NCBI GenBank assembly: GCA_964559125.1
Contig: CAZLGW010000012.1
Location: forward strand, 79,923 to 143,922
From: Ravibacter sp964559125
Lineage (GTDB): Bacteria > Bacteroidota > Bacteroidia > Cytophagales > Spirosomataceae
Direction: 5' to 3'
Length of the DNA stretch: 64,000 nucleotides
Below the pieces are notes generated by a model. That model searched no databases. It worked only from the letters and a program-made list of their open reading frames with translations, and was not told the origin of the DNA. This document shows, one piece after another, positions 1 through 9,151 of this stretch. Within the stretch, counting starts at the first letter, position 1, and each line of letters opens with the position of its first letter. Made by a program: the position numbers and the translations under genes.

Positions 1-1109
1 GTGATGCAGATCCCTATATGTTGGACTTCAACTATTCCCTTCTACCGTATAGCTACAACGGAACTCCACTCGGAATGGTGTCTTCGAGCTTTATCCCCTA
101 TCCTGACCTGAAACCGCTCGCCGTTAACGAAACGGAAGTAGGGTTTGATCTTAGGGGTCTTAATAATAGGCTTGGAATAGACTTTTCGTTCTACAACAAA
201 ATATCCAATAATGATATCGCGTTTGAATCGATTCCCGTAATGAGCGGATATACCTCTAAACTTACCAACGTAGGTAGCATCAGAAATCGGGGAGTTGAAC
301 TTTTGCTTACGGGGAAACCAGTCCAAAAGGCTAACTTCTCGTGGGATGTTTCGCTCAACTTGGCTTACAACAAAAGTAAGGTATTGCGTGTTTCCGACGA
401 CAGCGATGAATTTGTGCAGGGTAAGTACGGAAAAGCTACTATCAAGCACATCGTAGGTCACGAATACGCTCAAATTATGGGACCGGCCATTGCGAAAAGC
501 GACGACGGTCAGGACATTATCCTCGGTTCCGGCGTACCCAAAGTGACAAACTACCTGGTACACTTCGGATCGGGCGTTCACCGTTGGACCACAGGCTTAA
601 CCAACAACTTCACGTATAAAGGACTTACGCTTTCGGCCCAGATCGACGGTAAATTCGGAGGGCACTATTACTCGGAAACCAACTATAGTCTTGAACACCG
701 GGGTATGAGCTGGGGATCACTGCTAGGTCGGGAAAATGGTATTACCCTGCCCGGTGTCACCGAATCGGGAGAAACCAACACAGTACATCTCACCAAAGCT
801 CAGGTCGATAACCGTGCCATCATCGTAGCACGTCGCGAAGCTCTTGACGACTACCTGTACGACACCAGCTTCATCCGGTTCCGTTATGCTTCTTTAACCT
901 ACAGCCTGCCCAAATCTGTTTATGAATCTCTTGGCTTTGTAAAAGGTGCGAGTATATCATTTATCGGAAGGAACCTCGGACTTTTGCTCAGCCGTACGCC
1001 CGGCCTGGATCCGGAATCTCAGCTTTACACTAATAACACGCAGGGAATAGAAAGAACAACACTTCCTCCTGTAAGAAGCTGGGGATTCAATGTTAATCTT
1101 AAATTCTAA
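1..1109 (+). CDS. SusC/RagA-family TonB-dependent outer-membrane receptor, C-terminal part (5' end outside window)
   Basis: This is the last roughly 368 residues of a SusC-type receptor, the 22-strand barrel that imports glycans or other large nutrients with energy from TonB. The reading frame is open from the first bases, so the signal peptide, carboxypeptidase-like domain and plug lie upstream. Visible family features are the strand with SKLTNVGSIRNRGVELLL, the alternating aromatic/polar barrel strands, and the terminal strand ending in GFNVNLKF with a C-terminal Phe for BAM recognition. Its SusD partner follows 22 bases after the stop. The sequence resembles the C-terminus of the SusC at 41041-44643 more than that of the SusC at 32162-35458. 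The substrate cannot be read from this fragment. Confidence 0.93.
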   Translation, partial: DADPYMLDFNYSLLPYSYNGTPLGMVSSSFIPYPDLKPLAVNETEVGFDLRGLNNRLGIDFSFYNKISNNDIAFESIPVMSGYTSKLTNVGSIRNRGVELLLTGKPVQKANFSWDVSLNLAYNKSKVLRVSDDSDEFVQGKYGKATIKHIVGHEYAQIMGPAIAKSDDGQDIILGSGVPKVTNYLVHFGSGVHRWTTGLTNNFTYKGLTLSAQIDGKFGGHYYSETNYSLEHRGMSWGSLLGRENGITLPGVTESGETNTVHLTKAQVDNRAIIVARREALDDYLYDTSFIRFRYASLTYSLPKSVYESLGFVKGASISFIGRNLGLLLSRTPGLDPESQLYTNNTQGIERTTLPPVRSWGFNVNLKF

Positions 1110-1131
1110 CCACTATTTGTTCGACTACCTT

Positions 1132-2718
1132 ATGAAATCGTATATAAAATATATCCTGGGAGCAGCGACGATAGCGATGCTGACTGGCTGTGATGATGGC
1201 TTTGAGCATTTGAACAAGAATCCTGTGGTTGCAACCAGCGAGCAGTTCAAGCCCCAATATCTTTTCTCAACAGCGCAACTGACCACATTCAGGGGCGAAG
1301 AGAACGTTTCGCTATACTACGGATCAACCTTTGTTCAGCAAATGGCTTCCTTAAGCGACAGGGGTATCTTTGACTTCTTTGGAGACAAGTATGTTTATCA
1401 TCAGTCAGCCAATGATCAGCTTTGGAATGCTACGTTCGAAGGCTCGACTGGCCCTGTAAAACAGCTTGAAGCTCTGTTCTTTATGTGTAATGGTAAAGAA
1501 GCAGAGTACCACAATCTCATTCAGATGGCAAGAATATGGAGGACGATTGTCTATCATCGCCTGACCGACATGTATGGAGATGTGCCGTATTCTGAAGCCG
1601 GGAAAGGGGCAACAGAACGCATCTACAAGCCCAAGTATGATACCCAGAAGGATATCTACTATCACATGCTGACTGAGCTTGAAGACGCAACTTCTAAACT
1701 GGATGCCGGGCAAAACAATTTTGCTGCCGCCGATATTGCCTACAAAGGCGATATCCAAAAATGGAAAAAGCTAGGTCACTCCATGATGCTACGCCTCGGA
1801 ATGAGGCTTTCAAAGGTAGAGCCGGCAACCGCTCAGCAATGGGTCGACAAAGCATTCAAAGGAGGTACCCTTGCCAGCAATGACGACAACCTAGCTATTC
1901 GCGGAACCGACCCAACCGGCTCTAACTACCTGCTTACGAACGGGCAAAGCAGCATGTTCCGCGTGGGCTACGTGCCCGGCAGAATTTCGGCCACGTTCTT
2001 CAACCATTTGAAGAATACCGGAGACCCCCGCCTGGCCTACATACCAGCCATTTACACCGTTTGGAACAATAATTCAACCAAAATAACCGACCCGGCCATA
2101 CAAAAAGGACTCCCCAACGGACTGAACAGGATCACCATGGAAGATGACCCGAGTTACGATCCTGCATTGGGCAACGAGCTGCAATACTCCGGGATTAACC
2201 GTGACATCTTTGCGAAGCTCGATGGCCCCAGAATGTTCCTGACGTTTGCAGAGTCACAACTTCTGTTGGCTGAAGCGGCTGTCCGCGGCTGGATCAGCGC
2301 CGATCCAAAAACGCTGTACGAAAGCGCTGTGACAGCAGGTATGAAGTTATATGCTACCTACGACGTATCTGCTAGTATTACCGATGCCCAAATACAAGCT
2401 TATCTCGCTGCCAATCCTTTCGCAGGATCAGGGGATGTAGAAAAATCATTTGAACAAATCAATACGGAATACTGGACGACGACGTTCCTGAATGGATACG
2501 AAACCTACGCCAACGTAAGACGTTCGGGCTATCCAAAACTCATTCCGGTTGTCTACGGCGGCCCCGCCGACAACGACACCGGAGGAAAATTCCCACGCCG
2601 TCTCCGCTATCCTTGGCAATCCGAAATAGCGCTTAACAAGGAAAATTACGATGCCGCTGTAGCCCGCATGGGTGGTAGCGACGACATGGTCACCAGAGTC
2701 TGGTGGGATAAAGAATAG
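1132..2718 (+). CDS. SusD/RagB-family outer-membrane lipoprotein (SusD-like_2 type)
   Basis: Surface glycan-binding lipoprotein that forms the lid of the upstream SusC receptor. I start at ATG 1132 because it gives a clean lipoprotein signal (MKSYIKYILGAATIAMLTGC, lipobox Cys20); an ATG at 1090 would overlap the SusC stop and add 14 uncharged-poor residues before the signal. The mature protein has the helical TPR-like scaffold typical of SusD-like_2 members, including RLTDMYGDVPYSEAG and PKYDTQKDIY, and ends in RVWWDKE. The same motifs and ending occur in the SusD at 39486-40991, so the two are paralogs. At 528 residues the length is normal. Family assignment is firm; the ligand is unknown. 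Confidence 0.93.
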   Translation: MKSYIKYILGAATIAMLTGCDDGFEHLNKNPVVATSEQFKPQYLFSTAQLTTFRGEENVSLYYGSTFVQQMASLSDRGIFDFFGDKYVYHQSANDQLWNATFEGSTGPVKQLEALFFMCNGKEAEYHNLIQMARIWRTIVYHRLTDMYGDVPYSEAGKGATERIYKPKYDTQKDIYYHMLTELEDATSKLDAGQNNFAAADIAYKGDIQKWKKLGHSMMLRLGMRLSKVEPATAQQWVDKAFKGGTLASNDDNLAIRGTDPTGSNYLLTNGQSSMFRVGYVPGRISATFFNHLKNTGDPRLAYIPAIYTVWNNNSTKITDPAIQKGLPNGLNRITMEDDPSYDPALGNELQYSGINRDIFAKLDGPRMFLTFAESQLLLAEAAVRGWISADPKTLYESAVTAGMKLYATYDVSASITDAQIQAYLAANPFAGSGDVEKSFEQINTEYWTTTFLNGYETYANVRRSGYPKLIPVVYGGPADNDTGGKFPRRLRYPWQSEIALNKENYDAAVARMGGSDDMVTRVWWDKE

Positions 2719-2749
2719 CTTTCTCCTACAGACATATTACAAACGTCAA

Positions 2750-2784
2750 AGCCGGGCTGGGTTTAATAACTCAGCCCGCTTTTG
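2750..2784 (+). terminator. Hairpin terminator or attenuator after susD
   Basis: An 11-bp stem (2753-2763 paired with 2768-2778, one G-T pair) closes a TAAT loop and is followed by a short T run. It sits between the SusD stop and the aldolase start at 2807, so it may end or reduce transcription of the SusCD pair before the enzyme gene. Confidence 0.55.
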
Positions 2785-2806
2785 ACTTCTACCTTTAGCA
2801 TCGCCC

Positions 2807-3850
2807 ATGAAAAATAAAGAAAACAACTCCCGGAGGACCTTCCTCAAACATCTGGCCCTGTTACCGATAGCTTCGTTACCTGCTTTACGGTCTGGTCACT
2901 ACACTGATATAGCGAAAAAGAGAGACCGTAAATCTCTTGTTCCGGTGATGGTAACGCCTTTTAACAGCGATCTTTCCATCGACTGGAAATACTTCGATAG
3001 AATAACAGAGTTCTACCATAAGGCAGGTGCGGAAGGATACTTTGCCAATTGCCTCAGCAGCGAGATGTACTCCCTTACGCCCGACGAAAGGCTGGCGGTT
3101 ACCGACCGGGTCGTCAGGTATTTCAAAGGGAAAGTACCGGTGGTAAGTACAGGCTCATTCGGAGATACTATCGCTGAAAAGGCTGAGTTCATAAAGAAAG
3201 TTCACGACTTGGGCACAGATGCGGTCATACTCATTACCAGCCACTTTGCAGGCCGCCAGGAAAGCGATGAGGTACTGATTGAAAACCTTCAGAAACTCGC
3301 CTCTCTAACCGGGAATATCCCGCTTGGCACCTACGAGTGTCCGACTCCCTACAAAAGGGTGCTCAGCCCTGAAGTGTTCTCCTATGTCGTAAAAAGCGGG
3401 CGTTTTATATACCACAAAGATACCTGTGAGAATATCGACGCCATCCGCGTAAAACTGGATATTGCCAAAGGAAGCAAGATGCAGTTTTACAACGCTCACA
3501 CCGCCTCTGCCGTCGCTTCCCTGAGAGGAGGCGGAGCCGGCCTGTCTCCGGTCTCGGCCAATTTCTACCCGGAGATCCTCAACTGGATTTGTGATAACGC
3601 AAACAACCCCAAAAAGAAGGAAGAAGTCGACTGGATACAGTCGGAAGTAGCAGCCACAGAACCGCTCATCTCAAAAGGATATCCTGTAAGCTCCAAATAT
3701 TTCCTCAAAAAAAGAGGCCTTCCGATAGAGCCTGTTACCCGGCTGCAGAGACGACCGCTCACCACCGAACAGCAAACTACACTAGATCAGGTGCACGGGC
3801 GGTTTTTAGGATGGTGCGGGCGTCTGGGGATCGAGCCGGTTACGGTCTAA
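2807..3850 (+). CDS. Exported dihydrodipicolinate synthase/N-acetylneuraminate lyase-family aldolase
   Basis: Class I (Schiff-base) TIM-barrel aldolase of the DapA/NanA family. The catalytic pair is visible: Tyr176 in YECP and the Schiff-base Lys204 in IYHKDT, the same 28-residue spacing as Tyr133/Lys161 of E. coli DapA. VPVMVTPFN marks the first barrel strand. Unlike the cytosolic housekeeping DapA, it begins with a twin-arginine-type leader (NNSRRTFLKHLALLPIASLP), so it is probably exported and acts on a sugar acid or sialic-acid-like substrate. It follows a SusCD pair on the same strand, which fits glycan catabolism. Its last 11 bases overlap the end of araB on the other strand. The substrate is inference only. 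Confidence 0.85.
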   Translation: MKNKENNSRRTFLKHLALLPIASLPALRSGHYTDIAKKRDRKSLVPVMVTPFNSDLSIDWKYFDRITEFYHKAGAEGYFANCLSSEMYSLTPDERLAVTDRVVRYFKGKVPVVSTGSFGDTIAEKAEFIKKVHDLGTDAVILITSHFAGRQESDEVLIENLQKLASLTGNIPLGTYECPTPYKRVLSPEVFSYVVKSGRFIYHKDTCENIDAIRVKLDIAKGSKMQFYNAHTASAVASLRGGGAGLSPVSANFYPEILNWICDNANNPKKKEEVDWIQSEVAATEPLISKGYPVSSKYFLKKRGLPIEPVTRLQRRPLTTEQQTTLDQVHGRFLGWCGRLGIEPVTV

Positions 3851-5489
3851 TTGCTACATCCTCCACAAACCCACCTAACTCCAAATACTTCCCATACAAC
3901 TTCTCATAAACCGCCACCTTCTCAGCCTCCGGAACATATTCGGCATCGAAACCCGATCCCATAGCCTGCTGGGCTTCGCCTATGGTATCATAAACACCGG
4001 CAACTACCGAAGCGCACATCGCAGCGCCCAACGCGCACGTCTGCTCGGAAGTCGCTACCCTGATCGGCACGTTCAGCACGTTGGCCAGGGTCTGCATCAC
4101 CAGCTTCGATTTCTTCGCCACCCCTCCTATTGCGATCACCTGCTTAATGGGGACGCCCTGCTCCAAAAAACGATCTACAATACTTTTGGACCCGAACGCA
4201 GTAGCTTCTACCAATACTTTGAATACCCTTGCAGCGTCGGTACCCAGGTTAAGTCCGGAGATCAGGCCCTTGACGTCGTAGTTTGCATCGGGCGTACGGC
4301 GCCCGTTAAACCAGTCGAGCGCCACCGGATCATGCTCCGTAACAGGTAAGGCGAGGGCCTTTTCCGACAACAGAGGCAATAGCCGGTCTGATAGTTGCTG
4401 ACGAATGCCTTCGTCTTCTATCAGTTCCGAAACAGGTTCGAGGATCAGTCTTTTAAACCACGCATATACATCCCCAAAAGCAGATTGCCCCGCCTCAAAC
4501 CCGAGCATACCGGGAAGGATGGAACCGTCTACCTGGCCGCAGATACCTTTCACTAAAAGGTGCCCTACCTCTTCATTCGGCGCCACCAGCATATCGCATG
4601 TCGACGTGCCCATTACCCTCACGAAAGAGTAGGGCTCTATAGCAGAACCGATCGCGCCGATATGGGCGTCTATTGCACCAACGCCAACCTTTACGCCGGA
4701 AGGAAGACCAAGCCTTTCAGTCCACTCATCAGTAAGGGTGCCTACCGGGACATCGGTAGTATGGGTATCGCGGTAAAGGCGCGCCCTGAGACCGCTCAGT
4801 AGCGGATCGAGCGTAGTGAGGAATTCTTCCGACGGAAGACCGTCAAACTCTTCGTGCCACATCGCTTTATGGCCTGCCGCACAACGGCTGCGCTTCATCG
4901 TAAGCGGGTTGGTAGTGCCTGTAAGCAGGGCCGGCATCCAGTCGCAGTGCTCTGCCCAGGAGAAAGCTTTTGCCCTTACCTGTTCATCTACCCGGAGGGT
5001 ACGGAGTATTTTGGACCAGAACCACTCCGACGAATAGATCCCACCCGAAAATTTGGTAAAATCAGTTTCCCAGGAATGCGCCAGGTCATTGATTTCCTGC
5101 GCTTCGCGATTACTCGTGTGGTCTTTCCAGAGAATAAACATAGCGTTCGGGTTCTCCGAAAATTCCGGCAGTAATGCAAGCGGGGTACCGTTTTCATCGA
5201 GGGCGATGGGGGTCGAACCTGTCGTGTCGATCGACAGCCCGGTGATCTGCTCTGTGACGCTTTGGGGCAGGGAAGCCAAAGCTCCCTTTATGGCAGCTTC
5301 CAGTCCTTCGATATAGTCGAGCGGGTGCTGCCTGAATTGTGAAGCCGACGGGTCGCAATAGAGTCCTTTTTTCCAGCGGGGGTATTCAAATACAAAACTG
5401 CTTAACAGCTCTCCGTTGCCTGTATCGGCGACTACTGCCCTTACAGAGTCTGTACCGTAGTCCAGGCCAATTACATATTTGGAATTCAT
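3840..5489 (-). CDS. araB: Ribulokinase
   Basis: FGGY-family carbohydrate kinase that phosphorylates L-ribulose to L-ribulose 5-phosphate in arabinose catabolism. The N-terminal ATPase phosphate-1 motif is YVIGLDYGTDSVRAVV, followed by the ribulokinase-specific GLSIDTTGSTP and the metal-binding region VGVGAIDAHIGAIGSA. The C-terminal half carries IAIGGVAKKSKLVMQ and EQTCALGAAMCAS. Its 549 residues match bacterial AraB. No araA or araD is visible nearby; the ROK kinase is upstream on the same strand. The 3' end overlaps the convergent aldolase gene by 11 bases with no terminator between, so read-through antisense transcription is possible. Confidence 0.93.
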   Translation of the reverse strand: MNSKYVIGLDYGTDSVRAVVADTGNGELLSSFVFEYPRWKKGLYCDPSASQFRQHPLDYIEGLEAAIKGALASLPQSVTEQITGLSIDTTGSTPIALDENGTPLALLPEFSENPNAMFILWKDHTSNREAQEINDLAHSWETDFTKFSGGIYSSEWFWSKILRTLRVDEQVRAKAFSWAEHCDWMPALLTGTTNPLTMKRSRCAAGHKAMWHEEFDGLPSEEFLTTLDPLLSGLRARLYRDTHTTDVPVGTLTDEWTERLGLPSGVKVGVGAIDAHIGAIGSAIEPYSFVRVMGTSTCDMLVAPNEEVGHLLVKGICGQVDGSILPGMLGFEAGQSAFGDVYAWFKRLILEPVSELIEDEGIRQQLSDRLLPLLSEKALALPVTEHDPVALDWFNGRRTPDANYDVKGLISGLNLGTDAARVFKVLVEATAFGSKSIVDRFLEQGVPIKQVIAIGGVAKKSKLVMQTLANVLNVPIRVATSEQTCALGAAMCASVVAGVYDTIGEAQQAMGSGFDAEYVPEAEKVAVYEKLYGKYLELGGFVEDVAIRP

Positions 5490-5627
5490 TATTGATCAGA
5501 AGTAAAACGGTAAAGGGAAGATATGCTCCTACAAATATACTGTCATATTTGAAATAGGGCTATTTAATGACACAGTAGGTATCATCTGTTATATAGAAAG
5601 AATATATACGTCAGCCCTGCTTTGAAA

Positions 5628-5671
5628 CGACTCCCCACTCCTGCCAAGGAGAGGGGGCCGGGGGGTGAGGT
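5628..5671. repeat. G/C-rich intergenic repeat-like element
   Basis: The araB-ROK gap carries a C-rich then G-rich block (CCCCACTCCTGCC, AAGGAGAGGGGG, CCGGGGGGTGAGG) able to fold on itself. From memory, similar blocks recur in intergenic DNA of many Bacteroidota and cyanobacteria. Only one copy is in this window, so its repeat status is inferred. Confidence 0.4.
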
Positions 5672-5675
5672 ATGA

Positions 5676-6587
5676 TTACTCAAAACAAAGCGAAGCCGCT
5701 CCCAGCAGCCCGGCGTCATTGGCCAGCGTAGCTCTTTTCACATTCAGCGTTTTCGCGTAGTAAGGCGTCAGCCAGTTGGTAAGGCGCTCCTGCACCGATG
5801 GCATGATATAGTCGAACGAAGCCGAAAGGCCCCCGCCGATCAGGATAGTGGTAATATCGAGTATGCGGATCATGGCCACCAGGCCGTCGCCCAGCATATA
5901 ACCTACTTCCCTGAAAACATCCAGTGCAAGTTTATCACCGGCCGCAGCGGCAGCCACCAGGCCGGTAGTAGAAATGGTTCCGTCAGACGGCAGGATCGTT
6001 TCTCCTTTAAAAGCTGCTCTCATTTCTTCGGCAAGCTCCAGCAATTCTTTCTTCCCTATGTTCCTTTCCAGCACCCTGCCGTTCCTGGAAGGAATATGCC
6101 CGGGCTCCATGGCGTTACCGCCCCCTCCTTTGAATACTTTTTTATCAATGATAGCGGCTCCGCCGATACCTGTGCCGAGTGTGATGAAAATATAGTCTTC
6201 CGGTACGTCTTCCTCCCCGAAATAGTATTCTCCCAAAGCAGCTGCATTGGCATCGTTCTCCAGGTAAAACTCATGACCGGGGAACCTCTTCTTAAGCTCC
6301 GGCACGATCTTTATCCCGTTTATCTCCGGAATAGCCGTGATCTCGATCAGTGTAGTACGGTCCCTCGTGATCAGTCCCGGGACGCCGATACCCACTTTTT
6401 TTACTTCAGGATACTCTTTGAGCTCAAGCGCTATGGCATCTCCCAAACGCTCGATAAACCTCCCGGATTCACGCCAGCTGGCGGTTTCATGACTGTAGAA
6501 GTTGGAAATCCTTCCGTCTTTTACATCTACAATGCCCATTTTTACGTTGGTGCCGCCGATGTCGATACCCAGGTACTGTTGTTCCAT
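5676..6587 (-). CDS. ROK-family sugar kinase (glucokinase-like)
   Basis: Cytosolic kinase of the ROK family, probably phosphorylating glucose or another hexose at O6. Visible are the phosphate-binding LGIDIGGTNVKMG near the N-terminus, the sugar-binding ENDANAAALGEYYFG, the GTGIGGAAI loop, and EPGH with the family histidine. The start is ATG 6587; a TTG at 6593 gives two more residues and is less likely. Oddly, the usual ROK zinc motif CxCGxxGCxE after EPGH is missing: the region reads NGRVLERNIGKKEL with no cysteine. This places it in a zinc-less subgroup or means the fold is stabilised differently. It sits just upstream of araB on the same strand. Confidence 0.88.
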   Translation of the reverse strand: MEQQYLGIDIGGTNVKMGIVDVKDGRISNFYSHETASWRESGRFIERLGDAIALELKEYPEVKKVGIGVPGLITRDRTTLIEITAIPEINGIKIVPELKKRFPGHEFYLENDANAAALGEYYFGEEDVPEDYIFITLGTGIGGAAIIDKKVFKGGGGNAMEPGHIPSRNGRVLERNIGKKELLELAEEMRAAFKGETILPSDGTISTTGLVAAAAAGDKLALDVFREVGYMLGDGLVAMIRILDITTILIGGGLSASFDYIMPSVQERLTNWLTPYYAKTLNVKRATLANDAGLLGAASLCFE

Positions 6588-6797
6588 TATCAATGTCTGT
6601 CTTAAATTATTAAAATCTTTTCAAAATAGATGTCTTATAAAAAATGCTAATTTAGTAAATACCGGGTAAACCCAGGTACTAATCCCGTAAAACACTTCAG
6701 GTCAGGCGCTGACGCATGCTTTCCATATCCCTTGCCGGTTTGAATAGTGCACGCACACGAAAAGAGGCTACCGGAAATTTATTAAATCCAGCTTCTT

Positions 6798-7505
6798 CTA
6801 AATATCTCCCAATTGGGGACGTATGATCAGCTCTTCCAGCACGGTGCCTTCCGACAAGGCGTATGCAGCCCATACGGCCGCTGCCACATCTTCACTTTTG
6901 ACGAACCTTTCGGGCGGCAGATCTGTCCCTGCCCAGCTGTCGGTCAGCGTAGCACCGGGTAAAATCGCAGTTACACGAACATTATCCGCTTTCAGTTCCT
7001 CTCTCAGCACCCTGGTCATTCCATACAGTGCATGCTTGGCTATCGCATAAGAGCCGCCGTTGGGATAGGCTGTTATACTTGCTATAGAGCACATGTTAAA
7101 AATATGCCCGGACTTCCTTCTCTTCATCTCCCCCACAAACCCCCTCGTAAGCCGGTAAGCGCTCAGGAGATTTGCTTCCAGCATTTTTTCGACCACGCCG
7201 TCGGCCTCATTATGTACCTGCCCGGGGATAAACAGCCCGGTATTATTGACAAGGACGTCGACAGGTCTTTCGAGCGAATGGACATACGCTACAAAAGCTT
7301 TTATCCCTTCTTCTCCCGAAAGATCCCCGTTAAAGGTATAGAGCGTTCCCGGCAGTTTCCTGTTCCTGGCTTCGGCAAGCAGCCTGTCGATATTGATCTG
7401 TTTTCTCGAACCCGTTACCACGTCAAGACCGTTTTTCAGGAACGCCAGCACTATAGCCCTTCCTATACCCCGGGTCCCGCTTGATACTACAGCTAATCTG
7501 TTCAT
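6798..7505 (-). CDS. Short-chain dehydrogenase/reductase (SDR)
   Basis: Classical NAD(P)-dependent oxidoreductase of 235 residues. The cofactor loop is SSGTRGIG (residues 8-15, a variant of TGxxxGIG), followed by NNTG at 87-90. The catalytic residues are Ser140 in NMCSIAS, Tyr153 and Lys157 in YAIAK, at the normal Ser-13-Tyr-3-Lys spacing. The C-terminus is short and resembles small SDRs of the FabG/YdfG-like group. The substrate is not evident. It is divergently transcribed from the MlaE-type permease with a 134-base gap. Confidence 0.88.
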   Translation of the reverse strand: MNRLAVVSSGTRGIGRAIVLAFLKNGLDVVTGSRKQINIDRLLAEARNRKLPGTLYTFNGDLSGEEGIKAFVAYVHSLERPVDVLVNNTGLFIPGQVHNEADGVVEKMLEANLLSAYRLTRGFVGEMKRRKSGHIFNMCSIASITAYPNGGSYAIAKHALYGMTRVLREELKADNVRVTAILPGATLTDSWAGTDLPPERFVKSEDVAAAVWAAYALSEGTVLEELIIRPQLGDI

Positions 7506-7639
7506 TAGAATAAAAGGGTATTAAGTTTGATTATAAAAATTCTTCATCCGCTCTCACTGCTCCAAAGCTATTTCATTTTTCTATTTAGATCATTTTTTCC
7601 CTATTTTTCACGAATATTACGGATTCTGATTCTAATACG

Positions 7640-8368
7640 ATGTCGAACTTAGGCAAATTCTTTATTTTTCTGGGCAGTCAGCTAAACCAGCGGGAGAAGT
7701 TCCCGGTGTATTGGTCACGTTTTCTGGAAGAATGCAACAGCATAGGCGTGAAGTCCATATTTATTGTAGCAATCGTATCTACTTTCATAGGGGCCGTATC
7801 GTGTATCCAGACGGCCTATAACCTCGTCAGCCCGCTTATTCCCGTATCGACCGTAGCCCTTATCGTAAGGGATATGCAGATTCTTGAGCTGGCTCCTACC
7901 ATTACCTGCATCGTACTGGCGGGTAAAGTCGGCTCCAATATTGCCGGAGAGCTGGGTACCATGAGGATCACCGAGCAGATAGAAGCCCTTGAAGTGATGG
8001 GAATCAATTCTGCATCTTACCTGGTGCTGCCCAAGATCCTGGCCGCTATGGTTACTTTTCCCATGCTGGTTATATTAGCTGCCTTTCTCGGGATATGGGG
8101 TGGCTACATGGCGGGGACGCTGACCGGCGTTATATCGGAGAGAGATTATATCTACGGTATCCGGGACGGGTTTATACCTTATAACATATTCTTTATGTGT
8201 GTAAAACCCTTTGTTTTCGGGTTCCTGATCGCTGCAATTTCTTCTTTTAAAGGCTATTACACCAGGGGAGGCGCGCTCGAAGTCGGTCAATCGAGTACGC
8301 AGGCCGTAACAAGCAGTTGTATTGCGGTGCTGGTGGCCGATTACCTGCTCGCACAGTTGCTGCTGTAA
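7640..8368 (+). CDS. mlaE: MlaE/YrbE-family lipid ABC transporter permease
   Basis: Inner-membrane permease of the MlaFEDB type, which moves phospholipids between inner and outer membranes. The 242 residues give five to six membrane segments. The family signature is visible as ELAPTITCIVLAGKVGSNIAGELGTMRITEQIEALEVMGI (residues about 82-120), where EQIDAL/EQIEAL is the coupling helix that touches the ATPase. It is followed after 28 bases by its ATPase. No MCE-domain (MlaD) gene is next to it here; a flippase gene faces the pair instead, so MlaD must be encoded elsewhere if the system is complete. Confidence 0.92.
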   Translation: MSNLGKFFIFLGSQLNQREKFPVYWSRFLEECNSIGVKSIFIVAIVSTFIGAVSCIQTAYNLVSPLIPVSTVALIVRDMQILELAPTITCIVLAGKVGSNIAGELGTMRITEQIEALEVMGINSASYLVLPKILAAMVTFPMLVILAAFLGIWGGYMAGTLTGVISERDYIYGIRDGFIPYNIFFMCVKPFVFGFLIAAISSFKGYYTRGGALEVGQSSTQAVTSSCIAVLVADYLLAQLLL

Positions 8369-8372
8369 GGTA

Positions 8373-8390
8373 CCTGAGCGAAGTCGAAGG
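8373..8390. repeat. Copy of a dispersed 18-bp intergenic sequence
   Basis: CCTGAGCGAAGTCGAAGG between mlaE and mlaF is, as reverse complement, 17/18 identical to 13923-13940 between accD and smpB. Both lie between genes of an operon-like pair. Confidence 0.5.
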
Positions 8391-8396
8391 TTAAGT

Positions 8397-9149
8397 ATGA
8401 TAGAAATAAGAAATATAAAAAAGTCATTCAACGGGAAGCATGTTCTTCTCGGTATAGACGGCGTTTTTAAAAAAGGGGAAACCAACCTGATTATAGGCGG
8501 GAGCGGTACCGGCAAAAGCGTGCTGCTGAAATGCATCATAGGCCTCATTCAGCCTGATGAAGGAGAGGTGCTCTACGATGGGCGCAGCTTCTACGGGGGC
8601 GACAAGGACACGATCCAGTCTATCAGGAGAGAAATGGGGGTACTTTTCCAGGGAGGGGCGCTCTTTGATTCGAAAACGGTGGCGGAAAATGTCCGTTTTC
8701 CGCTCGATATGCTCACCGGGCAATCGCCGGCCGAAAAACGCGACCGGGTTAATTTCTGCCTGGAAAGAGTCGGGCTTGAGCAGGCTGCCAACCGTATGCC
8801 CTCGGAAATAAGCGGCGGTATGAAGAAACGTGTCGGTATTGCGAGAGCCATCGTGATGAACCCGAAGTACCTTTTCTGCGACGAACCCAATTCCGGGCTC
8901 GACCCGCTCACGGCAGTCAAAATCGACGAGCTCATCCAGGAAATCACCCAGGAATACCAGATTACCACCGTAGTCATCACCCACGACATGAACTCGGTAA
9001 TGGAAATCGGCCAGAATATCATTTTCCTCTACCAGGGGAAGAAGATCTGGGAAGGAAACGATAGTACCATCACGCATTCTGAGGTGCCGGAACTCAATGA
9101 ATTCTTATTCTCCAACAAGCTTCTGAGGGATCTCCGCAAATCCGGGTAG
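8397..9149 (+). CDS. mlaF: MlaF-type ATP-binding protein of lipid ABC transporter
   Basis: ABC ATPase of 250 residues that powers the MlaE permease upstream. I chose ATG 8397 (MIEIRNIKKSF); the frame is open further upstream into the mlaE stop region but without a good start. Walker A is GGSGTGKS, the ABC signature is ISGGMKKRVGIARAI, Walker B is YLFCDEPNSGLDP, and the H-loop is VVITHDMNSV. The signature ISGGM rather than LSGGQ and the NSGLDP following Walker B are typical of the MlaF family. It ends three bases before the convergent flippase stop codon. Confidence 0.93.
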   Translation: MIEIRNIKKSFNGKHVLLGIDGVFKKGETNLIIGGSGTGKSVLLKCIIGLIQPDEGEVLYDGRSFYGGDKDTIQSIRREMGVLFQGGALFDSKTVAENVRFPLDMLTGQSPAEKRDRVNFCLERVGLEQAANRMPSEISGGMKKRVGIARAIVMNPKYLFCDEPNSGLDPLTAVKIDELIQEITQEYQITTVVITHDMNSVMEIGQNIIFLYQGKKIWEGNDSTITHSEVPELNEFLFSNKLLRDLRKSG

Positions 9150-9151
9150 CT

